Positions 13,305 through 22,921 of a DNA stretch of 64,000 nucleotides are shown here, piece after piece. Position 1 is the stretch's first letter; each line of letters starts with the position of its first letter. The notes below the pieces were generated by a model. The model saw only the letters and a program-made list of their open reading frames with translations. It made no database searches and was not told the origin of the DNA. The translations under genes and the position numbers were made by a program. The DNA comes from CAWAMR01 sp963783095 (GTDB taxonomy: Bacteria; Planctomycetota; Planctomycetia; Gemmatales; Gemmataceae): the NCBI GenBank assembly GCA_963783095.1, contig CAWAMR010000002.1, forward strand, positions 558,001 through 622,000, given 5' to 3'.

Positions 13305-13604
13305 ATGTTCGGCTATAACGAGATTGCGATTCGTATTGTCTGGACACTGGCTGCACTGGTGTTGTTCACTGGTAACGCACTGGCATACGTTGGGCCGGGT
13401 GCGGGAATGGAACTGGTCGGGTACACCATGAGCCTGATCGCCTGGATCGCTGTGGCATTCTTCTCGATGATGTTGTGGCCTTTGTACACGTTGTTGCGCT
13501 GGCTGCGAGGCGGGAAATCGGCAGCGACGAACACGGTACAAACTCCTTCTGATCCAGCCCCGTCCTCCCCATCCCCTCAAGTTCAGGAAGCGGACAGGCA
13601 GTGA
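13305..13604 (+). CDS. Small secreted/membrane protein with AYVGPGAG motif
   Basis: This 99-aa protein starts at MFGYNEIAIR. A signal-like helix ends in NALA, followed directly by YVGPGAGMELVGY, a second hydrophobic helix (LIAWIAVAFFSMMLWPLYTL), a basic RWLRGGK stop-transfer and a Pro/Ser-rich tail. The AYVGPGAG segment is a recurrent signature of small uncharacterised membrane proteins. The preceding gene ends 55 nt upstream, so co-transcription is possible. Function is unknown. Confidence 0.65.
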   Translation: MFGYNEIAIRIVWTLAALVLFTGNALAYVGPGAGMELVGYTMSLIAWIAVAFFSMMLWPLYTLLRWLRGGKSAATNTVQTPSDPAPSSPSPQVQEADRQ

Positions 13605-13647
13605 ATGCGCCGTCGCTTTCGCGTCCGGCTAACGAACGGATTCTCAT

Positions 13648-13803
13648 CGTTTGCCGCTCCGCGGCGAACGTCTTTTCTTGCCGCTCCGCGGCGTTAAGCT
13701 ACCACCGTCAGAAGGCTATGCGCCTGAACGATAAGCTCCTGACCGAGGCAGGTTTGGCCGGAGAGCGGCAAGACAAGACGTTCGCCGCGGAGCGGCAAAC
13801 GAT
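13648..13803. repeat. Long inverted repeat
   Basis: Left arm (13649-13686, TTGCCGCTCCGCGGCGAACG) and right arm (about 13759-13802) are near-exact reverse complements around a 70-nt centre; each arm carries a smaller CCGCTCCGCGG palindrome. It lies between convergent genes. A dispersed palindromic element or bidirectional terminator is possible. Confidence 0.65.
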
Positions 13804-13849
13804 GATGGTCGTACTCGTTGCGAATTGTGTTATTTCAGGCTGTTCGCAT

Positions 13850-14992
13850 CTAGCTGGATTGTCCCTGAACTACCAAATCTCCTCCTGCGTGCCAGTCGAA
13901 CAACATCAAGTTCGCGGGTTGCCCAACTGCCAGTCGATGGACCGGCAACCCCAACAACTCGCGTGGCCGGATCGTTGCCATGTCGATCGCTTCCGCCAGT
14001 GATACTCCCGCCATCTCGATCATTTTCGAGACACAAGTATCCGTGAATACCCCCGAGCCGGCAAGAAAGGGTGTACCCGGCACGACCACTCTGCCGGATG
14101 GCAAAATCTCCAGTTCCATTCCCGATTGCGCGTAGTGGCCGGGCGGCAATCCTGCCAGACTGCTGGCATCGCAAGTGATGACCAGCCGATGCGGTGTCTT
14201 GACGCGCGTAATACACTTCAACACCGCTGCCGGCAGATGATGTCCGTCGGGGATTACGCTTGCCGTGAGTTCATCGGCTGCGAGTTGCTCCCAGAGATAG
14301 TTTTCGTGACGCGGCAACAGGGCATGGGAGCCGTTACCGAGGTGAGTACTCAGTTTCGCCCCTGCATGAATTGCATCGCGGATTCGGCCCGGCGCAGCAG
14401 CAGTGTGACCGATTGCCACCACGATGCCGGCGCGACAAAGTTGTTCGATAAAGTTAAGTGCGTTCTCGTGTTCCGGGGCCAAGGTTACGAGGCGAATCAG
14501 TCCTCCCGCGGCTTCTTGCCAGCGAAGAAACTCATCCCAGTTGGGTGCGCGAACATACTCCAGAGGATGGGCACCTCTTGGACCATCTTCGGAACTGATA
14601 TAGGGGCCTTCGAGGTGGTAGCCGGGGACAGCGCTTGCGATGGTTGGATCGATTTCGCGCGCTCGTTTCAGGGTGGCAAAGCCATGCTGAATCGCCTCGA
14701 ATGAATGGGTGATGAGCGTGGGCAACAGTCCGCCGATGCCATGCGCGCGGCAAACGTCGATGATCTCGCGGACGTGGTCAACGGTCAAATGGGGCGAGTT
14801 GAAGCTATGACCCTTGCAGCCGTTGATTTGTAAGTCGAATAAGGCCGGTGCGACCCAGCCAGCTTCGCGATCGATAGAAGCTGCTCGTGCTGGTTCCTGA
14901 CGGGTAATCCGGCCGGCATCGATCGTGAGGTCGATTTTCTCACCGGTAGCGTAATGGCGGGCGCGGATTTGCATGTGATAATCTTCCTTCAT
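13850..14992 (-). CDS. nagA: N-acetylglucosamine-6-phosphate deacetylase (amidohydrolase)
   Basis: A 380-aa amidohydrolase that removes acetate from GlcNAc-6-P in amino-sugar catabolism and cell-wall recycling. Visible NagA landmarks are DLQINGCKGHSFN, GYHLEGPYIS (metal Glu, near residue 130), IGHTAAAP, a THLGNG motif (THLFNA in many homologs), VIPDGHHL, the catalytic-Asp region VITCDASSLAG, and GSGVFTD. The length matches the family. A second ATG (MQIRARHY) six codons downstream is a plausible alternative start. No nagB neighbour is visible. Confidence 0.85.
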   Translation of the reverse strand: MKEDYHMQIRARHYATGEKIDLTIDAGRITRQEPARAASIDREAGWVAPALFDLQINGCKGHSFNSPHLTVDHVREIIDVCRAHGIGGLLPTLITHSFEAIQHGFATLKRAREIDPTIASAVPGYHLEGPYISSEDGPRGAHPLEYVRAPNWDEFLRWQEAAGGLIRLVTLAPEHENALNFIEQLCRAGIVVAIGHTAAAPGRIRDAIHAGAKLSTHLGNGSHALLPRHENYLWEQLAADELTASVIPDGHHLPAAVLKCITRVKTPHRLVITCDASSLAGLPPGHYAQSGMELEILPSGRVVVPGTPFLAGSGVFTDTCVSKMIEMAGVSLAEAIDMATIRPRELLGLPVHRLAVGQPANLMLFDWHAGGDLVVQGQSS

Positions 14993-15027
14993 CCTTAGGC
15001 GAGCGGCAGAAACAAATTTACCCGCAA

Positions 15028-15087
15028 CCGCTTACTTCGTGCGCGGCTCTTGAGCGAATCGGCGAGAGCCGCGCACGTAGTAAGCGG
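15028..15087. repeat. Hairpin with 23-bp arms
   Basis: 15028-15050 and 15065-15087 are reverse complements at 22 of 23 positions (AGAGCCGCGCACG core) with a 14-nt loop. It lies between nagA and a kinase stop codon and could serve as a terminator-like structure, though it has no U tract. Confidence 0.65.
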
Positions 15088-15104
15088 AAATCTTTTTCTG
15101 CCGC

Positions 15105-16704
15105 TTACTTCTCGGTCGAATCGTCCGGGGGCGGAGCGCTCTTGAAAAGCCGGGACAGCGCGTACCCGGAAAGGATGGCGAACAGCACGACCCCGCCGCC
15201 GGCACCCGCCATGATGAAATCACGCCGATCCAGCTCCGTCAGCCCCCGCTCCTCAACTTCCTGGCTGACCCTGCCCGGCGCAGCGGGGGCATGGGCCGGC
15301 ATCGGTGCGGCAACCAGCTCGACGTCGAAGTCGTCCTCGCCGAATGTCTCCACTACCGGGCTGCCCGGCCCGGGCATGCGGCATGGCCATCGGCGCGGGC
15401 ACATTCGGAAGTGGGCCGGTGGGTGGTTCCTTGGTCCTGCGAGAATCTTTGGTTCTGTCGCCGCGTCGAGCTTTTCCTTCGAGTTTGCCGGTAGGGATTT
15501 CCGGCATGGGCACGGGCAAGGGCGGCAGCGGCATGGGTGGGACCGGTTTGGCAGCCGGCCTGGCCTCGGCTTGCTGCCGTTGGCCAGTGGTTGGAATCGG
15601 ACGATGCGGGGCCGATCCCTCAGCAGGATTGGGCAAGAAGATTTGCAAGGCCTGCGCCGCTCGCGCAGGGGTTGGATAGCGCTGATTCGGGTCTTTCGCC
15701 ATCATCCAGTTCACCACTTGCTGCAGACCATCCGGCACGGGATTGATGAAGTCGCTCAATGGTTTGGGCGGCTCCGTGGCATGTCGAACAATCTGGCTGA
15801 GAATGTTGGTATCCGGGAAAGGCTGCTGTCCGGTCAAAAGATGAAACAACACGCAGCCCACACTGTAAATGTCGGAACGGATGTCGGCTTCGCGCGCGCT
15901 GCGGGCCTGCTCCGGCGCAAGGTAGTCGGGCGTTCCCAGCAGCACGCCTTCGCCGGTCAGCATGGAAGCGTCGTCTGGTTCCTTGGCATTTTCGTCAAAC
16001 ACGGTTCGGCCCAGACCGATGTCGAGAATCTTGATGGCGCAGTTGAGCGTGGTATCGCCCTGGGCCGGTCCGGCAGGAATCAGCATGATGTTCGCAGGCT
16101 TCAGATCGCGGTGAATCATGCCCTGTTCAAAGACGTGCTGCAAACCCAGAAGTGTCTGGTAGACGATTCGCACCGCCTCGCCCGGCGGCAAACGCTTGCG
16201 ACGTGCCAGAACGTCTTCGAGCGTTTCACCTTCCAGATGTTCCATGACCAGATAATGCCGGCCACTCGACTCCCCTGAGGTAAAGGCGCGCACGACGTTG
16301 GGATGATCGAGCTTGGTCAATAATTTCGACTCGCGCAGAAAACGCGCCAGAATGATGGCGTCCTTGGCTTTCGAGGGCGGCAACACCTTGATCGCGACAA
16401 CCTGACCCGCAGGATCCAGTGCCTTGTAAACTCCGGCCATCCGACCCTTGCCGATCAAATCGAGGATGCGGTTCTCATCGAGAAAAAAGCCGTCCGAATG
16501 CCCGCGCATCAACAGCATCGACTGATACTCGGTCAAAAGTCTTTGCGCGACGAAGAATTTGCGGATCGATTCGGCATCGTCATCGCTGCTGCCTCGGGTG
16601 GCTTCTTTCCAGCGGCTATACGCAGCTTTGATGTCCTCCTCGGCGAGCAACTTGCTCTTATTGAGGAGTTTGCAATACTTCTCGACAGTCAAGGTAGCAG
16701 CCAT
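15105..16704 (-). CDS. Ser/Thr protein kinase with C-terminal membrane anchor, one frameshift
   Basis: The start is taken at MAATLTVEKYCKLL (ATG 16702-16704), because the upstream extension of the open frame reads through an intergenic palindrome. An N-terminal helical domain of about 85 aa is followed by a PknB-type kinase: GKGRMAGVYKA loop, VAIKVLPP, HRDLKPANIM, DIGLGRTV (in the DFG position, DIG) and YLAPEQA. A Pro-rich linker follows. Near 15375 the frame shifts, and the real end continues as VVETFGEDDFDVELV and a membrane helix (AGGGVVLFAILSGYALSRLF) to the stop at 15105. DIG in place of DFG is unusual but tolerated in some active kinases. Confidence 0.85.
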
Positions 16705-16742
16705 TTCAAACTCTCGGGATGACGCTAGTTTGGAGCGGGTTG

Positions 16743-16904
16743 CAGTCCGCCCAGGGTGCTCGCTAGCGCTCAGTACCCTGGGCTTTGTTAGCGCACCCCG
16801 TTGGGGTGCATTGCGGACGCTTTGCGTCCTGGTCTTGGCACTCTGAAGGAGTGCGCTAACAAAGCCCAGGGTACTGAGCACTAGCGAGCACCCTGGGCGG
16901 ACTG
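16743..16904. repeat. Large REP-like inverted repeat (CCCAGGGT family)
   Basis: 54-nt arms (16743-16796 and 16851-16904) are near-perfect reverse complements built from CCGCCCAGGGTGCTCGCTAG and AGTACCCTGGGCTTTG units; the centre holds two small hairpins. It fills the gap between two kinase genes. It shares its core with 4735-4766 and 43702-43860. Confidence 0.75.
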
Positions 16905-16912
16905 GGTCTGGG

Positions 16913-18532
16913 CTATTTTTCTTCAAGCCATTCGCGGACTTTTTGACCTTCGGGATCGTCGCGGTACAACATTTCGATCGCCTGCCGGATTGAGTCCGCT
17001 TCCTTCATCTTGCCATTCTGCCGAAGTTGGCGGATCTCTGCGAAGATCGGCTGCAAGGTCGTTTTCAAATCCGTTGTCGTGGAAGGCCGAAGCACCATCT
17101 CTTCGCGCGGAGGCAGGCGGTCCAGACCGATTCCTGCGAGCTGAACCCAATGTTTATCCGATTCGATGCTGCTGAACGCTCGAACCACGTTCCGCCACAT
17201 TTGCCGGGCGGCGGAGAACTCCCCTGCCTGGGAAAGTCGAAGACCCTCATAATAAAACCGCTCCGCCTCGGAATGATACCTTACTACTTTCCCGGCCGCC
17301 AGCGAACGACGCATTTCGCCTTGCTCGTCGAGCCGTCGGCGTGCCTCTTTTAGCTCTTCCGGGTATCGGTCGGGATATTTGCGAGATAATGGCTCCAGAT
17401 AGTCGTTCCAGGCCCGTTCCCAATCGGCAGGATTGTCGGATTCCAACAGCGGCCTGGCACTGGCCATGAGTTCTTCCGGCGTTGGACCGCGAAAGAAGAA
17501 TATCCATACCAACAAGCCAACGCACAGACAGAACATCGGCACGACGAACCATGGATTCTTGTGCCAGGGTGTCGGCAGGGTGGGAATCGGCTCCAGTCGT
17601 CGCGGGGGAAGCGGATCTTCTTCCTCCAGGGAAATTTCTTTACCATCTCCTTCGATGACGGGCAAATTGGGACGTTTTGCCAGTTGGCCGCGCCTTTCCA
17701 ACATGCTCCAGATCGCTTCAAGTTCTTGAATCAATAACGTACCGCTGCCAGGGCGCTGCGCGGGATCTTTGGCAAGTAGCTGCATGACCAGCCGATCGAA
17801 TTCTTCGGGCAAATCGCGAAGAAAATGGATCGGCCGTTCCGGAAGAATAAAACAATGCTTGCGGATCAGTTCCACCACCGTTTGCCCGGTAAACGGCGGT
17901 CTGCCTACCAGCAAAGTATAGAATAATCCGCCGAGCGCATAAAAATCGCTGCGCTTGGTATGAGGTTTCCCGGCCGCCGTCTCAGGGGAAAGATACGCCG
18001 CGGAGCCAAGAACATTATCCGCATGAGTGTGCAGTGCGTCACCAAAAAACTTCGTCACGCCAAAGTCGCTCAGTTTGTAGCGATCCACCCCCGCCCGAAA
18101 GAGATTGCCCGGTTTAATATCCCGGTGCAAGACACTGCGACGGTGAGCATGGCGCAGCGCAGGGACGATTTGCAGGCCGATCGCCAGCACTTCCTTCCAC
18201 GAGGGCCTTTCGCCTTGTCGCAAAACGGCTTCAAAGGTTGGGCCGTCGATCCATTCGGTAACGTAAAATGGCGCGTCCTGATATTCGCCGCCGCCGAGCA
18301 CTGCGACGATTCCGGGATGCTGCAATCGGCGCAAAAACTCGATCTGGGCGAGAAATGGTTTTTCAAATTCGGGCGAAACCGCTTTAGCGTGGGTGAGCCA
18401 TTTGAAGGCAACGCAGCGCGAAGGATCGTCGGCAACATGTGCGCGAAAGACCCGGCCCATGGCACTTCGGCCAGCTTCCGCATCGATGATGTAATTGCCA
18501 ATCTGCTCGCCGATCATGCCGTCATCTCGCAA
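16913..18532 (-). CDS. Transmembrane Ser/Thr protein kinase with TPR-like C-terminus
   Basis: 539 aa. The kinase domain spans about residues 10-275: a degenerate glycine loop (AEAGRSAMGRVFRA), Lys in VAFKWLTH, HRDIKPGN, SDFGVTKF and YLSPETA, with an APE-like ending. A membrane span near 325-347 (WFVVPMFCLCVGLLVWIFFF) precedes a periplasmic helical region with TPR-like segments (YYEGLRLSQAGEFSAARQM). The conserved catalytic residues argue for activity despite the weak P-loop. It sits upstream of the other kinase in the same orientation, separated by a palindrome, so the two may form a signalling pair. Confidence 0.87.
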   Translation of the reverse strand: MRDDGMIGEQIGNYIIDAEAGRSAMGRVFRAHVADDPSRCVAFKWLTHAKAVSPEFEKPFLAQIEFLRRLQHPGIVAVLGGGEYQDAPFYVTEWIDGPTFEAVLRQGERPSWKEVLAIGLQIVPALRHAHRRSVLHRDIKPGNLFRAGVDRYKLSDFGVTKFFGDALHTHADNVLGSAAYLSPETAAGKPHTKRSDFYALGGLFYTLLVGRPPFTGQTVVELIRKHCFILPERPIHFLRDLPEEFDRLVMQLLAKDPAQRPGSGTLLIQELEAIWSMLERRGQLAKRPNLPVIEGDGKEISLEEEDPLPPRRLEPIPTLPTPWHKNPWFVVPMFCLCVGLLVWIFFFRGPTPEELMASARPLLESDNPADWERAWNDYLEPLSRKYPDRYPEELKEARRRLDEQGEMRRSLAAGKVVRYHSEAERFYYEGLRLSQAGEFSAARQMWRNVVRAFSSIESDKHWVQLAGIGLDRLPPREEMVLRPSTTTDLKTTLQPIFAEIRQLRQNGKMKEADSIRQAIEMLYRDDPEGQKVREWLEEK

Positions 18533-18750
18533 GGCTGCTGTAGGTGTTCAGGATACACCAACCGTTGCCCGGTTCCCATAACCGACTGAAGAATCTGTGA
18601 CTTTATCGGATGGCGGATGCTTCACTTTCTACCAGATGAAGTGTATAAGGAACTGCTTTTCGCGTTGGCGAAGAGCGACCCCCTGAACGGGAATTAACAC
18701 TCTTCCCTTCTGATTGATCTGGCGGAAGAAATAGTGGATGCAGATCTCGA

Positions 18751-19497
18751 TCAAATCATGTCAACGATCGATTGCCAGATTGCTGGAAATTCCATCATCA
18801 AAGCACTGAATGGAGAATCCGTTTTTCCTTCCCGCAAGAAAAACCAATGCGTGAGGCCATAGGCGTTATTGTCGTGAATAGCACTGAGCAATTCCGTTTT
18901 TGCTTCGTCGATATCTTTGCCTTGCTCGGCTGCTGATCTAAAAGCATTGACCGCGCGCCGCAGGTGCCGATGCGTGCGCTGTCGCCCTTCGGTGATTGCT
19001 TGAATGTTGAGCGGTAAAATACTCGGAAGAGTTGTGTAGATCCCCTTGGGAGAAGGCAATCCCGATGTCGAGTCGTATCGAGCGGTAATAATTCCCGTCT
19101 GGGCCTCGTAATACAGAAAATCCCAAGGGTCGTCGACCGTGGGATCGATCAGCACAGCCCGGCCGTCAACATCCAGGTCGAATTGTGCTCCTTTTTGACG
19201 ATTGCAAGGAGTACAAATCAGAAGCATATTCGCCCAAAGAAAAATCCGTTCTTGATAAGGTACTCGTGGCCAGAAGTGATCGATATCGGCCCCTCTTGAG
19301 TCCTCGCAAAACATGCATCTGGTTCGGGTGCCCGCCATTTGATTCAAGACGTTCAACACATGATTCTTTATCGTTTTGGTCTGTCTTGCAGTTTTCCATG
19401 TCAGTTCCGGATCTTTACCGGAGTTGACGTCTGCCTGTTTCTTGTCGAGGTAAGTAATTGCTCGCTGCGACAATTCAAGCCGGATGATTTTGCGCAT
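18751..19497 (-). CDS. HNH endonuclease, PtuB-like (Septu-type defence)
   Basis: 248 aa. The order is CMFC (61-64), DIDHFWP (71-77), Asn90 in LWANMLL, then CTPC (95-98): a zinc-bracketed HNH nuclease core. The start MRKIIRLE and this layout resemble the TIGR02646/PtuB family that partners an AAA ATPase in Septu and in some retron systems. The start codon lies 2 nt after the inferred stop of the ATPase gene, so the two form one operon. Known Septu systems use PtuA as the ATP-dependent sensor or regulator and PtuB as nuclease. The C-terminal half is specific and unassigned. Confidence 0.75.
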   Translation of the reverse strand: MRKIIRLELSQRAITYLDKKQADVNSGKDPELTWKTARQTKTIKNHVLNVLNQMAGTRTRCMFCEDSRGADIDHFWPRVPYQERIFLWANMLLICTPCNRQKGAQFDLDVDGRAVLIDPTVDDPWDFLYYEAQTGIITARYDSTSGLPSPKGIYTTLPSILPLNIQAITEGRQRTHRHLRRAVNAFRSAAEQGKDIDEAKTELLSAIHDNNAYGLTHWFFLREGKTDSPFSALMMEFPAIWQSIVDMI

Positions 19498-19499
19498 TT

Positions 19500-20794
19500 T
19501 TACAGAATCTCCTCATCCTCATCTTCATCTACGAAGAGATGAAGTTGCTCGATCTTCTCTTTCTCCTTAGCAGTGGCAATTCCTGCCTGTTGTTTGGCTT
19601 TGAGCTCCGCATACTCGGTTCTCGCTTTAACGGCTCTTGGCGATCGGGTATACCTCATGTTAAATGCAGGGCTAAGATAGATGGCATCAATCTTCGATTT
19701 AACGATCTTCCAGTATTCAACTTCCTTGACTTGAAACGGCTCGTCGTCGCTACCTGGTGGAGGGAGGTGGAAAATTCGCGCTCGTCAGCGGCTTGACAAA
19801 TAAGCGGGCTGTGTGTGGTAACGATAAATTGGATTTTCGGAAATCGTACTTTCAGCCAAAAACCGATTCTTCGCTGCCATTCAGGATGAAGGTGCGAATC
19901 GACCTCATCGATCAGCACTACTCCCGAATGTGGGCAAATCCATTTGCCGTCCGTCTCCTCAACCAGACCTTCGTGACCGTACGTTTCGACCAGATGACGC
20001 AGCAAATCGATTAACATTGCGACTGCCGCACGATAGCCTTCGCTCATATCAGATAAAGGGAGAACCGTTCCATGTGCGTCGCGAAGCCAAAGTCCTTCCG
20101 AATCGACTTTTTCGACGTGGAGTCCGTTCCGCAGGAAATCATCATTCAAAATCCCCATAACTTGTTTCAGCGTGGCTGTTTCTTTCGACTTTTGCTCAAG
20201 TTCTTTATGCCGCAGATCGATCAGCCATCTTTCACATTCACCCAGAGTCGCATCTTCTCGAAACATTGTTGCAAATCGAGCAATCTTGCTCGGGCCGGAC
20301 ATAATACGCTGAGCGTCGGGTGAAGCTCCATAGAGCCGCCGAAAAGGGCCATATCCCGCAGAAAACCAGCCAACTGGATTCTCAGCCCAAGGACCGTGAG
20401 TTGGTGCTTTCCCTTTCTGTCGATACTTACTGCCGACACCTAAAGAAACTTCGGGACCGCCATTCTCACTCAATTGCAGTTCTGACCAGAATGGTTTCTC
20501 ATACCTACGACCCTGAGAGAATCGATCCGTTTCACCTCCAACGATTTCCAAGGCAATCACGCCTTTATTCTCGCTCCCCCGTTTCACCCATCCCTTCAGG
20601 GAAGGCTGCAACGCCCGCGCGACTTCAGTCCCAACAAGCGCAAGCGCGATTGCCTTCAACAGAGTTGTCTTGCCGGAAGCGTTGTCACCAGTGATTACCG
20701 TCCAACCAGGGTATGTGTTGTCCTGATGCGAAAAGGTGAAATCCAACTGACTAAATCCGCGTACATTCTCGATAACCAAGCGCCTGATATACAC
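19500..20794 (-). CDS. AAA/ABC-type ATPase, PtuA-like, one frameshift
   Basis: The start is GTG at 20792-20794. Walker A is GDNASGKT (36-43); the signature-like LSDMSEGYRAAVAML comes later, followed by Walker B VVLIDEVDSHLHPEW and the H-loop VTTHSPLI. This is the RecF/OLD-type arrangement of PtuA. Near 19776 a one-base indel breaks the frame: the conserved continuation is RIFHLPPPGSDDEPF, VKEVEYWKIVKSKIDAIYL and an acidic tail DEDEDEEIL ending at 19500. The apparent stop at 19655 is therefore false. It overlaps the 3' end of the upstream frame by 100 nt. It is predicted to act with the HNH protein as an anti-phage pair. Confidence 0.75.
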
Positions 20795-21879
20795 AACGGA
20801 ACCCCCACGATCCGATTACCAACATTAAAGGCGGTTTTCATTCTATCGAATCTACAGTTAAGACAGTTTCTGCGTTCTGCGCAGTCAAAGAAGAATAATG
20901 GATAACAGGGTAAAAGTGTATAGAAATACTGGTCCAGGCGGAGGCACACACGAAAGCCCAGGAAACTGCGCCGGCTGCATCGCGCGTTCCCGAAGCGGAT
21001 CGCCGAACGGCAGCCCCTCGGGTAGAAGCTCCAGGCACCGCCCCGGCACACCCGGTTCGAGCGTTCTTCAGGCCCATGGGGATCTGTCCATTTGCCCAAC
21101 TTGTACGTTTCCGCCGCGCACCAGTCGAGACACCACTCCCATACATTCCCGTGCATGTCGAATAAACCCCAGCCGTTCGCAGTAAAACTGCCCACCGGTG
21201 TTGTATTCTCGTGGTATTCACCCTCCTGACCTTTGCCGTAGATCGAGTTGCCGTCAAAGTTCGCCTGACTCGTCGAAATCGTTTTGCCAAAAGAGAATGG
21301 TGTTGTCGTTCCCGCTCGGCAGGCATATTCCCATTGCGCTTCGGTCGGTAAAGTACATAGTTGTCCCGTCCGTTTCGATAGCTCTTGGCAAAACGCCGTG
21401 CAATCCTGCCACGATACTTGTTCCACCGGCAACTTCTCACCCTTGAAGTGACTCGGGTTGTCACCCGTGATTGCCTGCCATTGTTCCTGAGTCACTTGAT
21501 GAATCCCTATGAAAAACGGCTTCGTCAGCGTCACCTCGTGAAGTTCCTCATCGTCCGATCGCCCGACTTCTGTCTCCGGGCTGCCCATGAGAAAAGTGCC
21601 GGGAGGGATGCAGGCAAACGTTATCCCAATCCCTTTTGCGATTGGCAGCGTGAGAAAGGGACCAACGGGCTTCACGCCGCTTGCCAGCAGCTCGCGTTGT
21701 TGGGCTTCGAGCGCGGGTCGATTGGGCGGATTGATTTGTTGGGTCAAAGTGTATTGCAGCCGAAGCAATTCGCTGCGTGGATCGCCGTGCTCCTCCAACC
21801 AATCGGCAAAGACGAGCCGGGCGGTCCAGTCGGCGGGATTTTCGAGAATGTGCTGCAAGAAGGCTTGCTCGTCGGTCAT
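20695..21879 (-). CDS. TIGR02996 leader plus formylglycine-generating-enzyme (SUMF1) domain protein
   Basis: An N-terminal TIGR02996 repeat-companion domain (residues 1-45: ARLVFADWLEEHGDPRSELL) precedes an FGE-sulfatase domain: FLMGSPETEVGRSDDEELHE, VTQEQWQAITGDNPSHF, LPTEAQWEYACRAG, GLFDMHGNVWEWCLDW and GAWSFYPRGCRSAIR, ending GFRVCL near residue 310. Many planctomycete members are not formylglycine generators but use the fold otherwise. The last 80 residues (after RLDQ) are aromatic/Cys-rich, match no domain and overlap the ATPase gene, so the true C-terminus is probably near 20935 and a lost stop or indel is suspected. Confidence 0.85.
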   Translation of the reverse strand: MTDEQAFLQHILENPADWTARLVFADWLEEHGDPRSELLRLQYTLTQQINPPNRPALEAQQRELLASGVKPVGPFLTLPIAKGIGITFACIPPGTFLMGSPETEVGRSDDEELHEVTLTKPFFIGIHQVTQEQWQAITGDNPSHFKGEKLPVEQVSWQDCTAFCQELSKRTGQLCTLPTEAQWEYACRAGTTTPFSFGKTISTSQANFDGNSIYGKGQEGEYHENTTPVGSFTANGWGLFDMHGNVWEWCLDWCAAETYKLGKWTDPHGPEERSNRVCRGGAWSFYPRGCRSAIRFGNARCSRRSFLGFRVCLRLDQYFYTLLPCYPLFFFDCAERRNCLNCRFDRMKTAFNVGNRIVGVPLCISGAWLSRMYADLVSWISPFRIRTTHTLVGR

Positions 21880-21914
21880 GGGAATCCTTTTTCATTACCC
21901 ACAAATTCAAGGCC

Positions 21915-22072
21915 GAGCGATGACTGTCCCCTCTCCCCTGTACTCAGGGGAGAGGGTTAGGGTGAGGGGAAGAGCCTGCAACCATGAAAGACTCGTCGGG
22001 GAAGGGTGAAGGTTCACCCCTCACCCTAACCCTCTCCCCTGAGTACAGGGGAGAGGGGATAGTCATCGCTCG
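21915..22072. repeat. Inverted repeat with nested hairpins
   Basis: About 55-nt arms built from CCCCTCTCCCCTGTACTCAG, each itself palindromic, flank about 40 nt. It lies 36 nt upstream of the FGE-domain gene start, so it may influence that transcript's 5' region. No coding signal. Confidence 0.7.
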
Positions 22073-22299
22073 CTTTCTTTTCCGCTTGTGAGTAATAGTC
22101 ATAGCTCACGCACTGAGTTCGTCTCGTCTACGTAATGCGTGAGCCATGGAAAATCGGAGTCGCTTGAGTTTGCCGACGCATCCCGCGACGTTTTGTATGC
22201 ACGTAGCCCAAAGCCTTCGCACAGCGAATGCGCGGTGTTTCGCATTAAAATACCTCAATCCTGATAGCGCGGTGTATTTACAACTACCACGAGAATCAA

Positions 22300-22698
22300 A
22301 TGAATCAAGCAGGATCAAAGACAGCACTGCTATTGATAGCGCACGGGAGCCGAAAGCGCCAAGCTAATGAGGATCTCGAATATCTGGCCGGGGAAGTTCG
22401 CCGGCGCGGCGGCTACTCGTTCGTACAACCATGCTATCTGGAACTGGCCGAACCGTCGATCGTGGCCGGGGGAACTTTGTGCGTTCAACACGGAGCCGGC
22501 AGGGTGGTGATGCTGCCTTATTTCCTGAGCGCAGGGGTCCATGCCGGCGACGACATGCGCCAAGCCCAGCGCCAACTTCAGGAGCAGTTTCCGGCCGTGG
22601 AATTTCTCCTCGCGGAGCCGATGGGCAGGCATCCGCTGATGGTTGAAATAGTCGTCCAACGAGCTATGGAAGCGGTTCAGGCCAAGGAATCAACTTGA
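22300..22698 (+). CDS. CbiX-like single-domain sirohydrochlorin chelatase
   Basis: 132 aa, the size of a small CbiX. LLLIAHGSRKRQANEDLEYL carries the first metal-binding His, and VVMLPYFLSAGVHAGDD the second. The family inserts Co or Fe into sirohydrochlorin for cobalamin or siroheme synthesis. It is cytoplasmic. No other cobalamin genes are nearby and no riboswitch is obvious upstream. Distinguishing CbiX from SirB or a related ferrochelatase is not possible by eye. Confidence 0.8.
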   Translation: MNQAGSKTALLLIAHGSRKRQANEDLEYLAGEVRRRGGYSFVQPCYLELAEPSIVAGGTLCVQHGAGRVVMLPYFLSAGVHAGDDMRQAQRQLQEQFPAVEFLLAEPMGRHPLMVEIVVQRAMEAVQAKEST

Positions 22699-22747
22699 AT
22701 GGGAGAAAGATCGCAAGTTTCGTTGTGCGATTAAGAAATGCTCGCGC

Positions 22748-22872
22748 GTTTTGAAGTTGCACTTTGAAGCAATCGGAGGCGTAACGGCGCAGCTGTTTGG
22801 TAGCCCGACGCGTGAGCCAAGAAAGGACTTCCGGCGAATTGGGGGTCAAGCCTTGCTTACGCGGCGGCTACC
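22748..22872. repeat. Dispersed MITE-like repeat, copy 1
   Basis: Begins GTTTTGAAGTTGCACTTTGA and contains AGCAATCGGAGGCGTAACGG and CCGACGCGTGAGC. Related copies are at 34265-34440 (reverse) and 53764-53947. Its short open frame MKLHFEAIGGVTAQ is the same spurious peptide found in the other copies (MKLRSEAIG), so it is repeat DNA, not a gene. Confidence 0.6.
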
Positions 22873-22921
22873 AGTCCATCGCAATTCCTCGATGAGACGA
22901 GAGCATGCAGGTTTCGCGACA

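Noticed and set aside
15142..16278. 378-aa plus-strand frame
   Set aside because: Antisense to the kinase; composition typical of a high-GC shadow.
16705..16926. N-terminal extension of the second kinase frame
   Set aside because: Runs through the CCCAGGGT palindrome; the conserved start MAATLTVEKYC is at 16704.
22073..22299. Possible cobalamin riboswitch upstream of the CbiX-like gene
   Set aside because: No B12-box-like sequence or convincing fold was seen.
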